Source of the DNA: Plantago ovata
Lineage: Eukaryota; Streptophyta; Magnoliopsida; Lamiales; Plantaginaceae
Length of the DNA stretch: 64,000 bases
Reading direction: 5' to 3'
NCBI GenBank assembly: GCA_028274465.1
Contig: CM051457.1
Coordinates: 51,368,362-51,432,361, forward strand
Numbering within the stretch: the stretch's first letter is position 1; every line of letters starts with the position of its first letter. Below the pieces are notes generated by a model. That model was given only the letters and a program-made list of their open reading frames with translations. It was not told the origin of the DNA and did not search any database. Both the position numbers and the translations under genes were made by a program. Of this stretch, positions 10,223 to 23,975 are shown one piece after another.

Positions 10223-10772
10223 GTCGACTTTACGAGTAGGGAGTTGAAGGCTTCTCTAGTGAGAGAAATATTGAGAGTATGTGAGTATAGATTGATTACC
10301 TTGGGATCTTGAATGAGGCCTCCTTATATACTCATAGTATTTTATTCTCACTTTATGTAGGATCGTGACAATTGTCCGTCTGAGATTGAAGTCTCCTTTG
10401 GCTCAAGCCCATTAAGGAGGTCCATGGGCTTTGACCCAAACATCTAACCTAGGTTTAGAGGGCATTCTAGGCATTTCGAGACTTAATGGATCCTTCTGGA
10501 AGGTGGGCCACCTAGGGACCGACTAGCTGTGGTCAGCCTAGGTGCTCGAGCCTTACCTCATGATCCACCGCTCGAGTAGTCCTTTGCCTGTCTATCTCTT
10601 GAGGGTATTTCCTTGACGTAAGGTCCTCGATCGACCACCAAGGGTGGTCGCTCCCTAGGGATGGTTCTAAATCGCCTTGTCAGCTTGTCCTTAGTGAGCT
10701 TTCTTGAAGGGCGACCTCATCACTCTGGGTGGTACCCATGCTGGTCGAGCCACCCTCCGGTGACGTACCTGG
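10223..10772. other. Unassigned repeat-like stretch
   Basis: About 550 bp of higher GC than its surroundings, with CCTCCTTATATACTC giving a possible TATA box on either strand. No coding frame. It resembles an LTR fragment in texture, but I cannot define ends or a family. Confidence 0.3.
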
Positions 10773-12223
10773 TGTAAGAAAATACGGTCAGAATTACCCC
10801 TAGGGTAGTGCAGCGGAATTTTAAAATTTTCTTAACATGCATATAATGTATATTGAAACACATCAGTTAGAAGACTTACAATACTCCAAAAGCAAGAATT
10901 AAAACAGAATCGGTAGCCCAATCGATATGATCTTCGTAATAGTCCGGTGTATCTTCTCCTTCGTTGAAGTCGAAGATATCTAATATGCTTTCCTGAATAT
11001 CTGCAAGACAATAAAGGTTAGTTTCCAGCTCCTGCGAACCTCAACCTTGGTATCCACGGATGAACAGCTTATCGAGAGAATGCTAGGATATTCTCGAGTC
11101 AAACTCGGTTGACCAGAGAGAGAGGGGCGGCGGCGGCAGTGGCTAGAGGTAGGAGGGAGAGAGCTTTTTCTTGAGAGAATAGAAGAGTGAGTAATAATGC
11201 ATATCAGAAAAGCTCTCTAACCATCTACTTATATAGTAGTCAATAGAAGCCTAAAGAACATTCTTTAAGACTCCTAAAAGGAATAAAAATTCTAATTCTT
11301 ATTGCACAAGTAAACCTTTGTGTCTAGGTACATTCCCTAATTAAATCATAACTCAATTAGAAAAACTTGCCCCTTAAGTTTGAATGGAGGAAGGAGTCAA
11401 ACTCTTTCCTCCTTCACCCATTCGGCCGCGCCTATGGAGGGAGTATGTGGGTCCCACTTTTGGGACCCACATGCAAGTCTAAGGCAATTCTAACTCTATT
11501 AGATTTTGCCCATGTCCATATATTAATCTTTAATTAATATATCCTTTTAATTCCAACCTCTATTATATTTCCAAAATATAATCGTATTTTCATAAATACA
11601 ATTAATTCAATTAATATTCCCAAGATATTAATTGTGCCACATATAATTATAATTAATGTCCATTAATTATAATCCAATCTCTATGGTCATGCGGATAAGC
11701 TGAATCACCACATAGTGTGACCCATAGGGCCTCAGTGTATTAAGCTAGTGACATCACTAGGCATCATGGGATTCCTAGACGGTCTCATTTGCAATATTAA
11801 TACATGAGGACTTTTGAGAGGTTTCTTAAAGCTACCCTTTCGTTGTAGAAGCCTTTTGCACTCAATGCGACGACGGTAAGGTCCTTTCATCTGACTGACT
11901 CGAATGCATCTAGGATCGATGATGTGTCTATCCCAATAATACACTGATGGTGCCTTCAGTCAGCTACTTGGTTAATGCGATATATCTTATGACCATTCAT
12001 AAATATATCCATACGCTGGCCAGCGGTTTTACCAACACAACTATGAACGACTTGAGCAGTTCTCTCCAATGCTACGCATGAGAGATGAATCCTCACAAGA
12101 ACACTTATCATCCACATTTGTAATATGGTCATGATCCTAGAAAGGGTTGTATCATGCTGCTTATTCAGAGCGTGCGTTGGATCCCCTCCCAAAGTCATGG
12201 GGCAACAAATGTGATGATAAAGT
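10773..12223 (-). repeat. Long copia-family LTR, truncated by insertion of element C
   Basis: Starts TGTAAGAAAATACGGTCAG, the terminal sequence of the long-LTR copia family read in reverse, and follows the other copies to GTGATGATAAAGT. There the plus-strand LTR of element C begins. It is more diverged than the other four LTR copies. Whether it was a solo LTR or part of a full element cannot be told, as its remainder would lie beyond the window. Confidence 0.75.
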
Positions 12224-14303
12224 TGATAGTGTATATGTCCTAGAGACAGTCCTTATTAAGGGCATGAAGCCCTTATAGAGGGCATATATGTACTATTACA
12301 CAGGTCAACGTAATATAATATATTTTTGTTACTTTTACTATTGAGTATCGCTTTCATATTTATATTACACCAGGCATGCAGCATGTCATATCTCTATTAC
12401 TGTCTGTATTGATATTAAACATGTCCCCTCGGATAGATGACCGATCACACAGATAGTGGGAGCTATGTGAGTTATCATCTATCCCAAACTCTCCCTAGTC
12501 GAGGTTCATCTCGGATGTAGGGGCCTGAATGAACCAGACGAGACTAGTATGCGTGGAGGTTATACTTGTTGGAGCAAGTGTGAGCCGATCCCACGGCCAC
12601 GGAATGGATTGGTGGACAATCGAGAAACGTTCCCATAACTGCGCATAGTTGTTCGAAGAAGGATTATCGAACAATGGAAGTACCCACCGGACACTCCCAT
12701 CGATGTATACTCTACACTGAAGTGTCTATGGGAACCGGTAAGTTGTCGAAGTGATTTCAGTCGTCCTTTGGACTTACAGGACTTTATCATCACACTTGTT
12801 GCCCCATATCCTTGGTGGACCCGTCGATGTCAGCTCTGAATAAGCAGTTGACCTAAGACACGATCCAGGATTATGGCTACATACAAATGGGGATGATAAG
12901 TGATTCTGTGAAGGATTCATCTCTCAAGTGTAGCACAGGAGAGTACTGCTCATAGTCTGCATAGTTGTGTTGGTAAAGTCACTGGCCAGTGCAAATGATA
13001 TATTATGATGGTCATAAGTATATCTTAGTAACCAAGCAACTCCCTGAGACGCCCGTGGATGTATTATTGGGATAGACACTTCATCGATCCTAGATGCATT
13101 CGAGCAAGTCAGATGAAGGGACGTTACCATCGCCGCGTTGAGCGCAACAGACTTCGCAACGAAAGGGTTTGCTTTGAGAAACCTCTCAAACGTCCTCATG
13201 TATTAATATTGCAAATGGAACCGTCTAGGAATTCCATGTTGCCTAGTCTAGGACTTGCTTAATACGATGAGGCCCTATGGGTCACACTATGTGGTGATTC
13301 AGTCTATCAGAATATCCTTGAAGATGGAATCGCAATTAATTTGGAATTAATTGTGATTGATGGATTATAATTGATTTGGAATTAATTATAATATTTGGTG
13401 GCTCAATTAATGATTTGGAATTATTAATTGAATTGACTAATTAATTGTATTTTAGGTAAATACAATTAAAGATTATATTTTGAAAATATAATAAAGGTTT
13501 GATTTGAAAGGATATGTTAATTTAGAATTAACATATGCACATGAGCAAAATCTACTTGGAGTTTGAATTGCCTTAGAACTATAAGTGGGTCCCAAAATTG
13601 GGACCCACCTATCTCCCATAGGATAGGCGCGCGCGCGCGCGTAGAGAGGATAGGGGAAGGAGTTCGACTCCTTCCTCTATTAGAATTCCAAGGGATAAGT
13701 TAGATTTTCCTGATTGAGTTTTAATTTGATTGGGAATAAATCTAGACTTGATATTGGTTTCCTAGTGCGATAAGAATTAGATTCTTATTCCTTTACGAAG
13801 TCTAATTGCATATGCTTTAGGCTTCTATTGACTACTATATATAGTAGACTATTAGAGAGTTTTTTACATAGACATTCACACAGTTGAATACCCAGTTTTC
13901 TTAGAGAAAATAAAAACTCTCCCCTTCTCTATAAAGCCACGCGCGCGCCACCCTTGCCGGAGGAATCGCCGCCCCGTCTTCTTGGTCACACAAAGAATAT
14001 CCTAGCATTCTTTCGATAGGCTGTTCATCCGTGGATACCAAGGTTGAGGTTCTAGGAGCTGGAAACTAACTCTTATTGTTTTGCAGATAATCAGAGTATT
14101 GCAGATATCTTCGACTTTGACGAAGGAGAAGATACACAAGATTATTACGAAGACTTGGAAGCTGCTGTGGAAGTAAGGTTAGTCTTCTAATTGACGTGTT
14201 TATATATATACGACATATACATAATCAATTAACCTGTATGTTAAGAAAATATTTGAACTTCCGCTGCGTACCCTAGGGGTAACTCTGACCGTATTTTCTT
14301 ACA
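12224..14303 (+). repeat. 5' LTR of element C
   Basis: 2080 bp from TGATAGTGTATATGTCC to ACCGTATTTTCTTACA. It carries a small sense frame (13059-13262) found in the other family LTRs and a GCGCGCGC tract near 13627. It lies in the opposite orientation to the A/B LTRs. The preceding AAAGT is the expected target duplication, whose partner is off the window. Confidence 0.85.
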
Positions 14304-14599
<296 letters not shown>

Positions 14600-16674
14600 T
14601 GTAAGAAAATATGGTCAGAGTTACCCCTAGGGTACGCAGCGGAATTTTAAAAATTTTCTTAACATACAGGTTAATTGATTATGCATATGTCGTATATATA
14701 TAAACACGTCAATTAGAAGACTAACCTTACTTCCAGAGCAGCTTCCAAGTCTTCGTAATAATCCGGTGTATCTTCTCCTTCGTCGAAGTCGAAGATATCT
14801 ACAATGCTCCTTATATCTGCAAGACAATAAGAGTTAGTTTCCAGCTCCTAGAACCTCAACCTTGGTATCCACGGATGAACAGCCTATCGGAAGAATGCTA
14901 GGATATTCTTTATGGGACCAAGAAGACAGGGCGGCAATTCCTCCGGGTGGTGGTTGCGCGCGCGGGTTGGCTAAGGGAGGAGGGGAGAGTTTTTATTTTC
15001 TCTAAGAAAACTGGGTAGAATAACTGTGTTCAAAACTGTGTATAAAACTCTCTCTAATAGTCCACTATATATAGTAGTCTATAGAAGCCTAAAGCATAAG
15101 CAATTAGACTTCGTAAAGGAATAAGAATCTAATTCTTAACGCACAAGGAAACCAATATCAAGTCTAGATTCATTCCCAATCAAATTAAAACTCAATCAGG
15201 AAAATCTAACTTATCCCTTGGACTTCTAATAGAGGAAGGAGTCGAACTCCTTCCCCTTATCTAGCCACGCGCGCGCGCCTTCTCCTACGGGAGGTGGGTC
15301 CCACTTTTGGGACCCACTTATATTTCTAAGGCAATCCAAACTCCAAGTAGATTTTGCCCAAGTGCATATGTTAATTCTAAATTAACATATCCTTTCTAAT
15401 CGAACCTCCATTATATTTCTAAAATATAATCTTTAATTGTATTTACATAAAATACAATTAATTAGCCAATTCAATTAATAATTCCAAATCATTAATTGAG
15501 CCACCAAATATTATAATTAATTCCAAATCAATTATAATCCATCAATCACAATTAATTTCAATTAATTGCGATTCCATCTTCAAGGATATTCTGATAGACT
15601 GAATCACCACATAGTGTGACCCATAGGGCCTCATCGTATTAAGCAAGTCCTAGACTAGGCAACATGGAATTCCTAGACGGTTCCATTTGCAATATTAATA
15701 CGTGAGGACGTTTGAGAGGTTTCTCAAAGCTAACCCTTTCGTTGCGAAGCCTGTTGCGCTCAACGCGGCGATGGTAACGTCCCTTCATCTGACTTGCTCG
15801 AATGTATCTAGGACCGATGAAGTGTCTATCCCAATAATACATCCACGGGCGTCTCAGGGAGTTGCTTGGTTAAGATATACTTATGACCATCATAATATAT
15901 CATTTGCACTGGTCAGTGACTTTACCAACACAACTATGTAGACTATGAGCAGTGCTCACCTGTGCTACACTTGTGAGATGAATCCTTCACAGAATCACTT
16001 ATCACCCCCATTTGTATTTAGCCATAATCCTGGATCGTGTCTTAGGTCAGCTGCTTATTCAGAGCTGACATCGACGGGTCCACCAAGGATATGGGGCAAC
16101 AAATGTGATGATAAAGTCCTGTAAGTGCAAAGGACGAATGACATCACTTCGACAACTCACCGGTTCCCATAGACACGTCGGTGTAGAGTATACATCGATG
16201 GGAGTGTCCGGTGGGTACTTCCATTGTTCGATAAAGCTTCTTCGAACAACTATGCGCAGTTATGGGAACGCTCCTTGATTGTCCAACAATCCGTTCCGTG
16301 GCCGTGGGATCGGCTCACACTTGCTCCAACAAGTATAACCTCCATGCATACTAGTCTTGTCAGGTTCATTTAGACCCTCACATCCGAGATGTACCACGAC
16401 TAGGGAGAGTTTGGGATAGATGATAACTCACATAGCTCCCACTAACTGTGTGATCGGTCATCTATCCGAGGGGACATGTTTAATATCAATACAGACAGTA
16501 ATAAAGATATGACATGCTGCAGCCTGGTGTAATATAAATATGAAAGCGATACTCAATAATAAAATGCAACAAACATATAACATATTACGTTGACCTGTGT
16601 AATAGTACATATATGTCCTCTATAAGGGCACCATGCCCTTAGTAAGGACTATCTCTAGGACATATGCACTATCA
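14600..16674 (-). repeat. 3' LTR of element A
   Basis: 2075 bp, TGTAAGAAAATATGG to GCACTATCA on the plus strand. The adjoining ATCTCCCACTTGG is the polypurine tract in reverse. Confidence 0.9.
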
Positions 16675-16694
16675 ATCTCCCACTTGGACTAAAG

Positions 16695-18730
16695 TCAGTC
16701 ACCTTTATGCCTAATGTCCAGATTAGCATAATGTCTTAAGTGGACTTCCACTAATAAGACCTTAGTGAAAGGATCTGCCACGTTGTCCGTGGTAGAGACA
16801 CGTTCTATACTAACTTCTCCTCTATCTATAATCTCACGTATAACGTGATATTTTCTAAGTACATGTTTGTTCTTGTTTGTATATCTTGGCTCCTTAGCTT
16901 GAGCGACGACGCCCGTATTGTCACAATAAATCGTTATTGGACTAGGAGCAGGAACAACCCTCAATTCCTTCAAGAACTCTGAAATCCAGACAGCTTCTTT
17001 CGATGCTTCTGATGCAGCAATGTACTCGGCCTCTGTGGATGAGTCAGCAACCGTAGCTTGCTTAGAACTCTTCCAACAGACAGCTCCTCCGTTCAATTTG
17101 AATACGTATCCTGTCTGTGACTTAAAGTCATCAGGATCTGATTCAAATCCAGCGTCGACATACCCAGACATCTTTAATTCTGGTTCTCCACCAAACACCA
17201 AGAACATCTCTTTAGTCCGTCTAAGGTACTTAAGAATGTTCTTCACAGCAGTCCAGTGAGGTACTCCTGGATTCTGTTGGTGTCGACAAGTGACACTAAG
17301 CGCATATGCCACATCGGGCCTTGTGCAATTCATTGCATACATTATAGACCCTACTGCCGAAGCATAGGGCACACGACTCATTGCATTTCTTTCTTCATCA
17401 GTTTTAGGACCATCCTTAACTGATAAGACAATCCCATGCCTAGCGGGAGAAAGCCTCTCTTTGAGTCGTCCATCTTATAACGCTTCAGTATTTCGTCGAT
17501 GTAGGTGGACTGTGTCATTCCCAACATCCTCTTGGATCTATCTCTAAAGATCTTGATCCCTAGGATGTAGTTCGCTTCACCCAAGTCCTTCATCGATAAG
17601 GTACTTGATAACCAAACTTTAGTCTCTTCTAGCATAGAGACATTGTTTCCCATGATCAAAATGTCATCTACATAAATGATCATGAAAACAACTCCTTTGT
17701 CGCTGTGTCTCACATAGACGCAGGGATCTTCCTTGCTTCTGATGAAGTCAAACGATTTGACAGCTTCATCAAAGCGGATATTCCAGCTCCTAGACGCTTG
17801 CTTTAGCCCATAGATGGATCTTTGTAATTTGCATACAGCAGTTGGCCTGGTTTTACTAATAAAACCTTCCGGCTGTACCATATAGACCTCTTCCTCAAGG
17901 TTGCCATTGAGGAAGGCTGTCTTTACATCCATCTGCCAGATTTCATAATCATAGTAGGCAGCTATCGCAAGTAGAATTCGAATGGACTTCAATTTTGCTA
18001 CTGGTGAAAAGGTTTCATCGTAATCGATGCCATACCTTTGCGTGTAGCCTTTCGCCACAAGCCTAGCTTTGTGCGTTTGTACCTTGCCATCGGCATCTGT
18101 CTTTCATTTAAAGATCCATTTGCACCCAATTGGTCTAACCCCTTCGGGCAAGTCTACCAAGTTCCAAACTTGATTCTGGTACATTGAATCCATTTCTAAT
18201 TCTATGGCCTCTTGCCATTTGTCTGAGTCAATATCAATTATTGCCTCTTTGTAGGTCTCGGGATCTTCCCGATCTGATAAACCGACATCAAGTTCACTGA
18301 TGTCTTCTATCATAAGGCTTTGCTTCTGAGGTCCTCTAAGGATCCTCTTCGACCTACGGAGCTCGACTTGTTCTGGTGCTTTTCTTTTCTGGCTTCGTGT
18401 AACACGAACATTATTAGTGGGTACTGATGCAGCTGGTCGTTGGGCGCGACCCTGTTCCCTTGCGGGAGGCTGCTCTTGTGCAACTTGTTACACAGGTTGG
18501 TTGACAACGGGTTCTATTGGTGTGGTTTCAACTGTTGATCTAATCACAGGACTCCCACTGACTATGACATGCCCAACAAGTGTCATATCATTACCCTTGT
18601 CTGCTTCGAAAGCTCCCACTGAACTTGAGTCCAAATCAGAAGATTTAGAGACTTCATGTTCGCGCGTGTCAAAGTCTTGAATTTCTTCAAGTTCTATCAT
18701 ATCATCTAACCTCTCTTCTTCGAGGTATTC
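16695..18730 (-). pseudogene. Element A RNase H, RT and integrase tail, broken
   Basis: RNase H (16695-17381) shows VDAGFESD, STEAEYIAAS and YCDNTGVVA. RT (17378-18058) shows WQMDVKTAFLNG and the catalytic IIYVDDILIMG. A small deletion near 17440 shifts the frame between them. Further upstream, an Arg codon has become TGA near 18106 and a Gln codon has become TAA near 18488. At 18730 the integrase tail stops where LTR B begins (TATTC before it). The protein once copied and degraded the RNA template in copia particles. Confidence 0.85.
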
Positions 18731-20816
18731 TGTAAGAAAATATGGTCAGAGTTACCCCTAGGGTACGCAGCGGAATTTTAAAAATTTTCTTAACATACAG
18801 GTTAATTGATTATGCATATGTCGTATATATATAAACACGTCAATTAGAAGACTAACCTTACTTCCAAAGCAGCTTCAAAGTCTTCGTAATATTCCGGTGT
18901 ATCTTCTTCTTCGTCGAAGTCGAAGATATCTAAAATACTCTGTATATCTGCAGGACAATAAGAGTTAGTTTCCAGCTCCTAGAACCTCAACCTTGGTATC
19001 CACGGATGAACAGCCTATCGGAAGAATGCTAGGATATTCTTTGTGTGACCAAGAAGACGGGGCGGCAATTCCCTCCGATGGTGGTGCGCGCGCATGAGGC
19101 TAAGGGAGGAGGGGAGAGTTTTATTTTCTCTAAGAAAACTGGGTAGAATAACTGTGTCTGAAATTGTGTGTAAAACTCTCTCTAATAGTCTACTATATAT
19201 AGTAGTCTATAGAAGCCTAAAGCATAAGAAATTAGACTTCGTAAAGGAATAAGAATCTAATTCTTATTGCACAAGGAAACCAATATCAAGTCTAGATTCA
19301 TTCCCAATCAAATTAAAACTCAATCAGGAAAATCTAACTTATCCCTTGGACTTCTAATAGAGGAAGGAGTCGAACTCCTTCCCCTACCCAGCCACGCGCG
19401 CGCGCGCGCCTTGTCCTACGGGACGTGGGTCCCAATTTTGGGACCCACTTATATTTCTAAGGCAATCCAAACTCCAAGTAGATTTTGCCCAAGTGCATAT
19501 GTCAATTCTAAATTAACATATACTTTATAATCAAACCACCATTATATTTCCAAAATATAATCTTTAATTGTATTTACATAAAATACAATTAATTAGTCAA
19601 TTCAATTAATAATTCCAAATCACTAATTGAGCCACCAAATATTATAATTAATTCCAAATCAATTATAATCCATCAATCACAATTAATTCCAAATTAATTG
19701 CGATTCCATCTTCAAGGATATTCTGATAGACTGAATCACCACATAGTGTGACCCATAGGGCCTCATCGTATTAAGCAAGTCCTAGACTAGGCAACAAGGA
19801 ATTCCTAGACGGTTCCATTTGCAATATTAATACGTGAGGACGTTTGAGAGGTTTCTCAAAGCTAACCCTTTCGTTGCGAAGCCTGTTGCGCTCAACGCGG
19901 CGATGGTAACGTCCCTTCATCTGACTTGCTCGAATGTACCTAGGATCGATGATGTGTCTATCCCAATAATACATCAACAGGCGTCTCAGGGAGTTGCTTG
20001 GTTAAGATATAGTTATGACCATCATAATATATCATTTGCACTGGCCAGTGACTTTACCAACACAACTATGCAGACTATGAGCAGTGCTCTCCTGTGCTAC
20101 ACTTGAGAGATGAATCCTTCACAGAATCACTTATCACCCCCATTTGTATTTAGCCATAATCCTGGATCGTGTCTTAGGTCAGCTGCTTATTCAGAGCTGA
20201 CATCGACGGGTCCACCAAGGATATGGGGCAAAAAATGTGATGATAAAGTCATGTAAGTGCAAAGGACGAATGGCATCACTTCGACAACTCACCGGTTCCC
20301 ATAGACATGTCGGTGTAGAGTATACATCGATGGGAGTGTCCGGTGGGTACTTCCATTGTTCGATAAAGTTTCTTCGAACAACTATGCGCAGTTATGGGAA
20401 CGTTCCTTGATTGTCCAACAATCCGTTCCGTGACCGTGGGATCGGCTCACACTTGCTCCAACAAGTATAACCTCCACGCATACTAGTCTTGTCAGGTTCA
20501 TTCAGACGCCCACATCCGAGATGTACCACGACTAGGGAGAGTTTGGTATAGATGATAACTCACATAGCTCCCACTATCTGTGTGATCGGTCATCTATCCG
20601 AGGGGACATGTTTAATATCAATACAGACAGCAATAAAGATATGACATGCTGCAGCCTGGTGTAATATAAATATGAAAGCGATACTCAATAGTAAAATGCA
20701 ACAAACATATATTATATTACGTTGACCTGTGTAATAGTACATATATGTCCTCTATAAGGGCACCATGCCCTTAGTAAGGACTGTCTCTAGGACATAGACA
20801 CTATCAATCTCCCACT
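18731..20816 (-). repeat. LTR of element B
   Basis: 2086 bp. Its variants differ from both outer LTRs. It begins right after TATTC, the same word found uninterrupted at the corresponding site in the second internal copy (near 22855). That is what an insertion of B into A's integrase region predicts. Confidence 0.85.
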
Positions 20817-22430
20817 TGGACTAGAGCTAGTGACCTTTATGCCTAATGCCCAGATTAGCATAATGTCTTAAGTGGACTTCCTCGGATAAGACCTTGGTGA
20901 AAGGATCTGCCACGTTGTTCGTGGTAGAGACACGTTCTATACTAACTTCTCCTCTATCTATAATCTCACGTATAACGTGATATTTTCTAAGTACATGTAC
21001 GTTCTAGTTTGTAGATCTAGGCTCCTTAGCTTGAGCGACGGCGCCCGTATTGTCTCAATAAATCGTTATTGGACTAGGAGCAGGAACAACCCTCAATTCC
21101 TTCAAGAACTCTGAAATCCAGACAGCTTCTTTCGAAGCTTCTAATCCAGCAATGTACTCGGCTTTCTGTGGATGAGTCAGCAATCGTGGCTTGCTTAGAA
21201 CTCTTCCAACAGATAGCTCCTCCGTTCAATTTGAATACGTATCCTGTCTGTGACTCAAAGTCATCAGGATCTGATTCAAATCCAGCGTCGACATAACCAG
21301 ACATCTTTAATTCTGGTTCTCCACCCAACACCAAGAACATTTCCTTAGTCCGTCGAAGGTACTTAAGAATGTTCTTTACAGCAGTCCAGTGAGGTACTCC
21401 TGGATTCTGTTGGTGTCGACAAGTGACACTAAGCGCATATGCCACATCGGACCTTGTGCAATTCATTGCATACATTATAGACCCTACTGCCGAAGCATAG
21501 GGCACACGACTCATTGCTTTTCTTTCTTCATCAGTTTTAGGATCATCCTTAACTGATAAGACAATCCCATACCTAGCTGGGAGAAAGCCTCTCTTTGAGT
21601 CGTCCATCTTATAACGCTTCAGTATTTTGTCGATGTAGGTGGACTGTGTCAATCCGAACATCCTCTTGGATCTATCTCTATAGATCTTGATCCCTAGGAT
21701 GTTCACCCAAGTCCTTCATTGAGAAGGTACTTGATAACCAAACTTTAGTCTCTTCTAGCATAGAGACATTGTTTCCCATGATCAAAATGTCATCAACATA
21801 GATGATCATGAAAACGACTCCCTTGTCGCAGTGGCTAGTGTAGACACAGGGATCTTCCTTGCTTCTGATGAAGTCAAACTATTTGACAGTTTCATCAAAG
21901 CGGATATTCCAGCTCCTAGACGCTTGCTTTAGCCTATAGATGGATCTCTGTAATTTACATACAGCAGTCGGCCTGGTTTTACTAATAACACCTTCCGGTT
22001 GTACCATATAGACCTCTTCCTCAAGGTTTCCATTGAGGAAGGCAGTCTTTACATCCATCTGCCAGATCTCATAATCATAGTAGGCAGCTATTGCAAGTAG
22101 AATTCGAATGGACTTCAATTTTGCTATTGGTGAAAAGGTTTCATCGTAATCGATGCCATACCTTTGCGTGTAGCCTTTCGCCACAAGCCTAGCTTTGTGC
22201 GTTTGTACCTTGCCATCGGCATCTGTCTTCCGTTTAAAGACCCATTTGCACCCAATAGGTCTAACCTCTTGGGGCAAGTCTACCAAGTTCCAAACTTGGT
22301 TCAGGTACATGGAGTCCATCTCCAGTTCCATGGCCTCTTGCCATTTGTCTGAGTCAATATCAATTATTGCCTCTTTGTAGGTCTTGGGATCTTCCCGATC
22401 TGATAAGCCGACATCAAGTTCACTGATGTC
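20817..22430 (-). pseudogene. RNase H and RT of the second internal region
   Basis: RNase H (to 21706) is shifted by an extra T near 21165 inside the STEAEY motif. RT pieces at 21879-22331 contain WQMDVKTAFLNG, and IIYVDDILIMG lies near 21800. Deletions near 21700 and a stop near 21880 separate the pieces. It is a near duplicate of 16695-18430. Confidence 0.8.
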
Positions 22431-23878
22431 TTATATCATAAGGCTTTGCTTTTGAGGTCCTCTAAGGATCCTCTTCGACCTACGGAGCTCGACTTGTTCT
22501 GGTGCTTTTCTTTTCTGGCTTCGTGTAACACGAACATTATCAGTGGGTACTGATGCAGCTGGTCGTTGGGCGCGACCATGTTCCCTTGCGGGAGGCTGCT
22601 CTTGTACAACTGGTTGCACAGGTTGGTTGACAACGGGTTCTATTGGTGTGGTTTCAACTGTTGATCTAATCATAGGACTCCCACTGACTATGACATGCCT
22701 AGCAAGTGTCATATCATCACCCTTGTCTGCTTCGAAAGCTCCCACTGAACTTGAGTCCAAATCTGAATATTTAGAGACCTCATGTTCGCGCGTGTCAAAG
22801 TCTTGAATTTCTTCAAGTTCTATCATATCATCTAACCTCTCTTTTTCGAGGTATTCAGCTTCTAAAAACTTCACGTTTCTAGACACGATCACCTTGTGAT
22901 CTTCAGCATGATGGAATTCATAGCCTCTCGTCTGACGAGGATAGCCTATGAAATATACTTTGACACCCTTGGCATCTAACTTATCAGTGAGCATCAGCTT
23001 GACCATCGCAGGACAGCCCCACGGTCTAAGATAGCCTAGTGAAGGCTTCTTTCCCTTCCACAACTCATAAGGAGTTTTCTCCACTGATTTAGATGGTACA
23101 CGGTTCAGAATGTAGATTGCAGTTTATAGTGCATATCCCCACAGATACTTTGGAAGAGTCGAGAATCCAATCATTGATCTTACCATGTCTAACAGGTTTC
23201 GATTCCTCCTCTCAGACACACCGTTTAACTGTGGTGTTCCAGGAGGAGTCCATTGCGATTGAATCCCATTTTCCTTCAAGTAATCGATAAATTCTTCACT
23301 AAGGTATTCACCTCCTCGATCTGATCGAAGAGTGACTATCCTTAGGTTCAATTCATTCTCGACCTCATTCCTAAACTCCTTGAATTGCCCAAAGGTCTCG
23401 GATTTATTCTTCATAAGATAAATATATCTATACCTTGAGAAATCGTCAGTAAAGGTCCACATACATCGGTATGTATGAGCTCTAAGCAGCGAGTGGCACG
23501 AACACCTTGTCCAACAAAAGGTTTGTTCGTCATCTTACCCTTAACACAAGATTCACATGTACCATATGATTCGAAATCAAATGGTTCTAAGTAGTCCAAC
23601 TTCCTTAGTCTTTGAATCCGTGTTTCATTGATATGGCCTAGCCGACAATGCCATAGATAAGATGGATTATTCTTCTTACTTGAAGACGGTTGTTTGTTAT
23701 GTATTTGAAATAAAGGTAGACTACTTTGCAAAATATATAAACCATTCACTAAGCGAGCCTTTCCATAATACTGGTCATTTAATGAAAAATAACAAGTATT
23801 AGGAAAAACCCCATTTGTCCAACAATGGAATGGAAATAATATTTCTGACAATGGATGGAACAAAATAAACGTTATCAA
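22431..23878 (-). pseudogene. Integrase of the second internal region, with 43-bp deletion
   Basis: The zinc site (LWHCRLGHINE then CESCVKGK) and catalytic residues ([25 protein letters not shown]) are all visible. Compared with element C, 43 bases are missing after GGACC near 23450; the lost segment is flanked by ACCTTT on both sides, which suggests microhomology deletion. It shifts the frame inside the catalytic core. The GKKPSLGYLRPWGCPA domain and a charged linker follow in frame. Confidence 0.85.
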
Positions 23879-23975
23879 GTTCCAAACATTGTCCTGATGG
23901 TAAATCTATCTTGCAGCATCCGACGCGTTTGGCTTCAACTGGATTGTTGTTCCCAACATGCAAGTTGATTTCACC

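Noticed and set aside
10223-10772. A solo LTR
   Set aside because: I could not find TG...CA ends or a flanking duplication.
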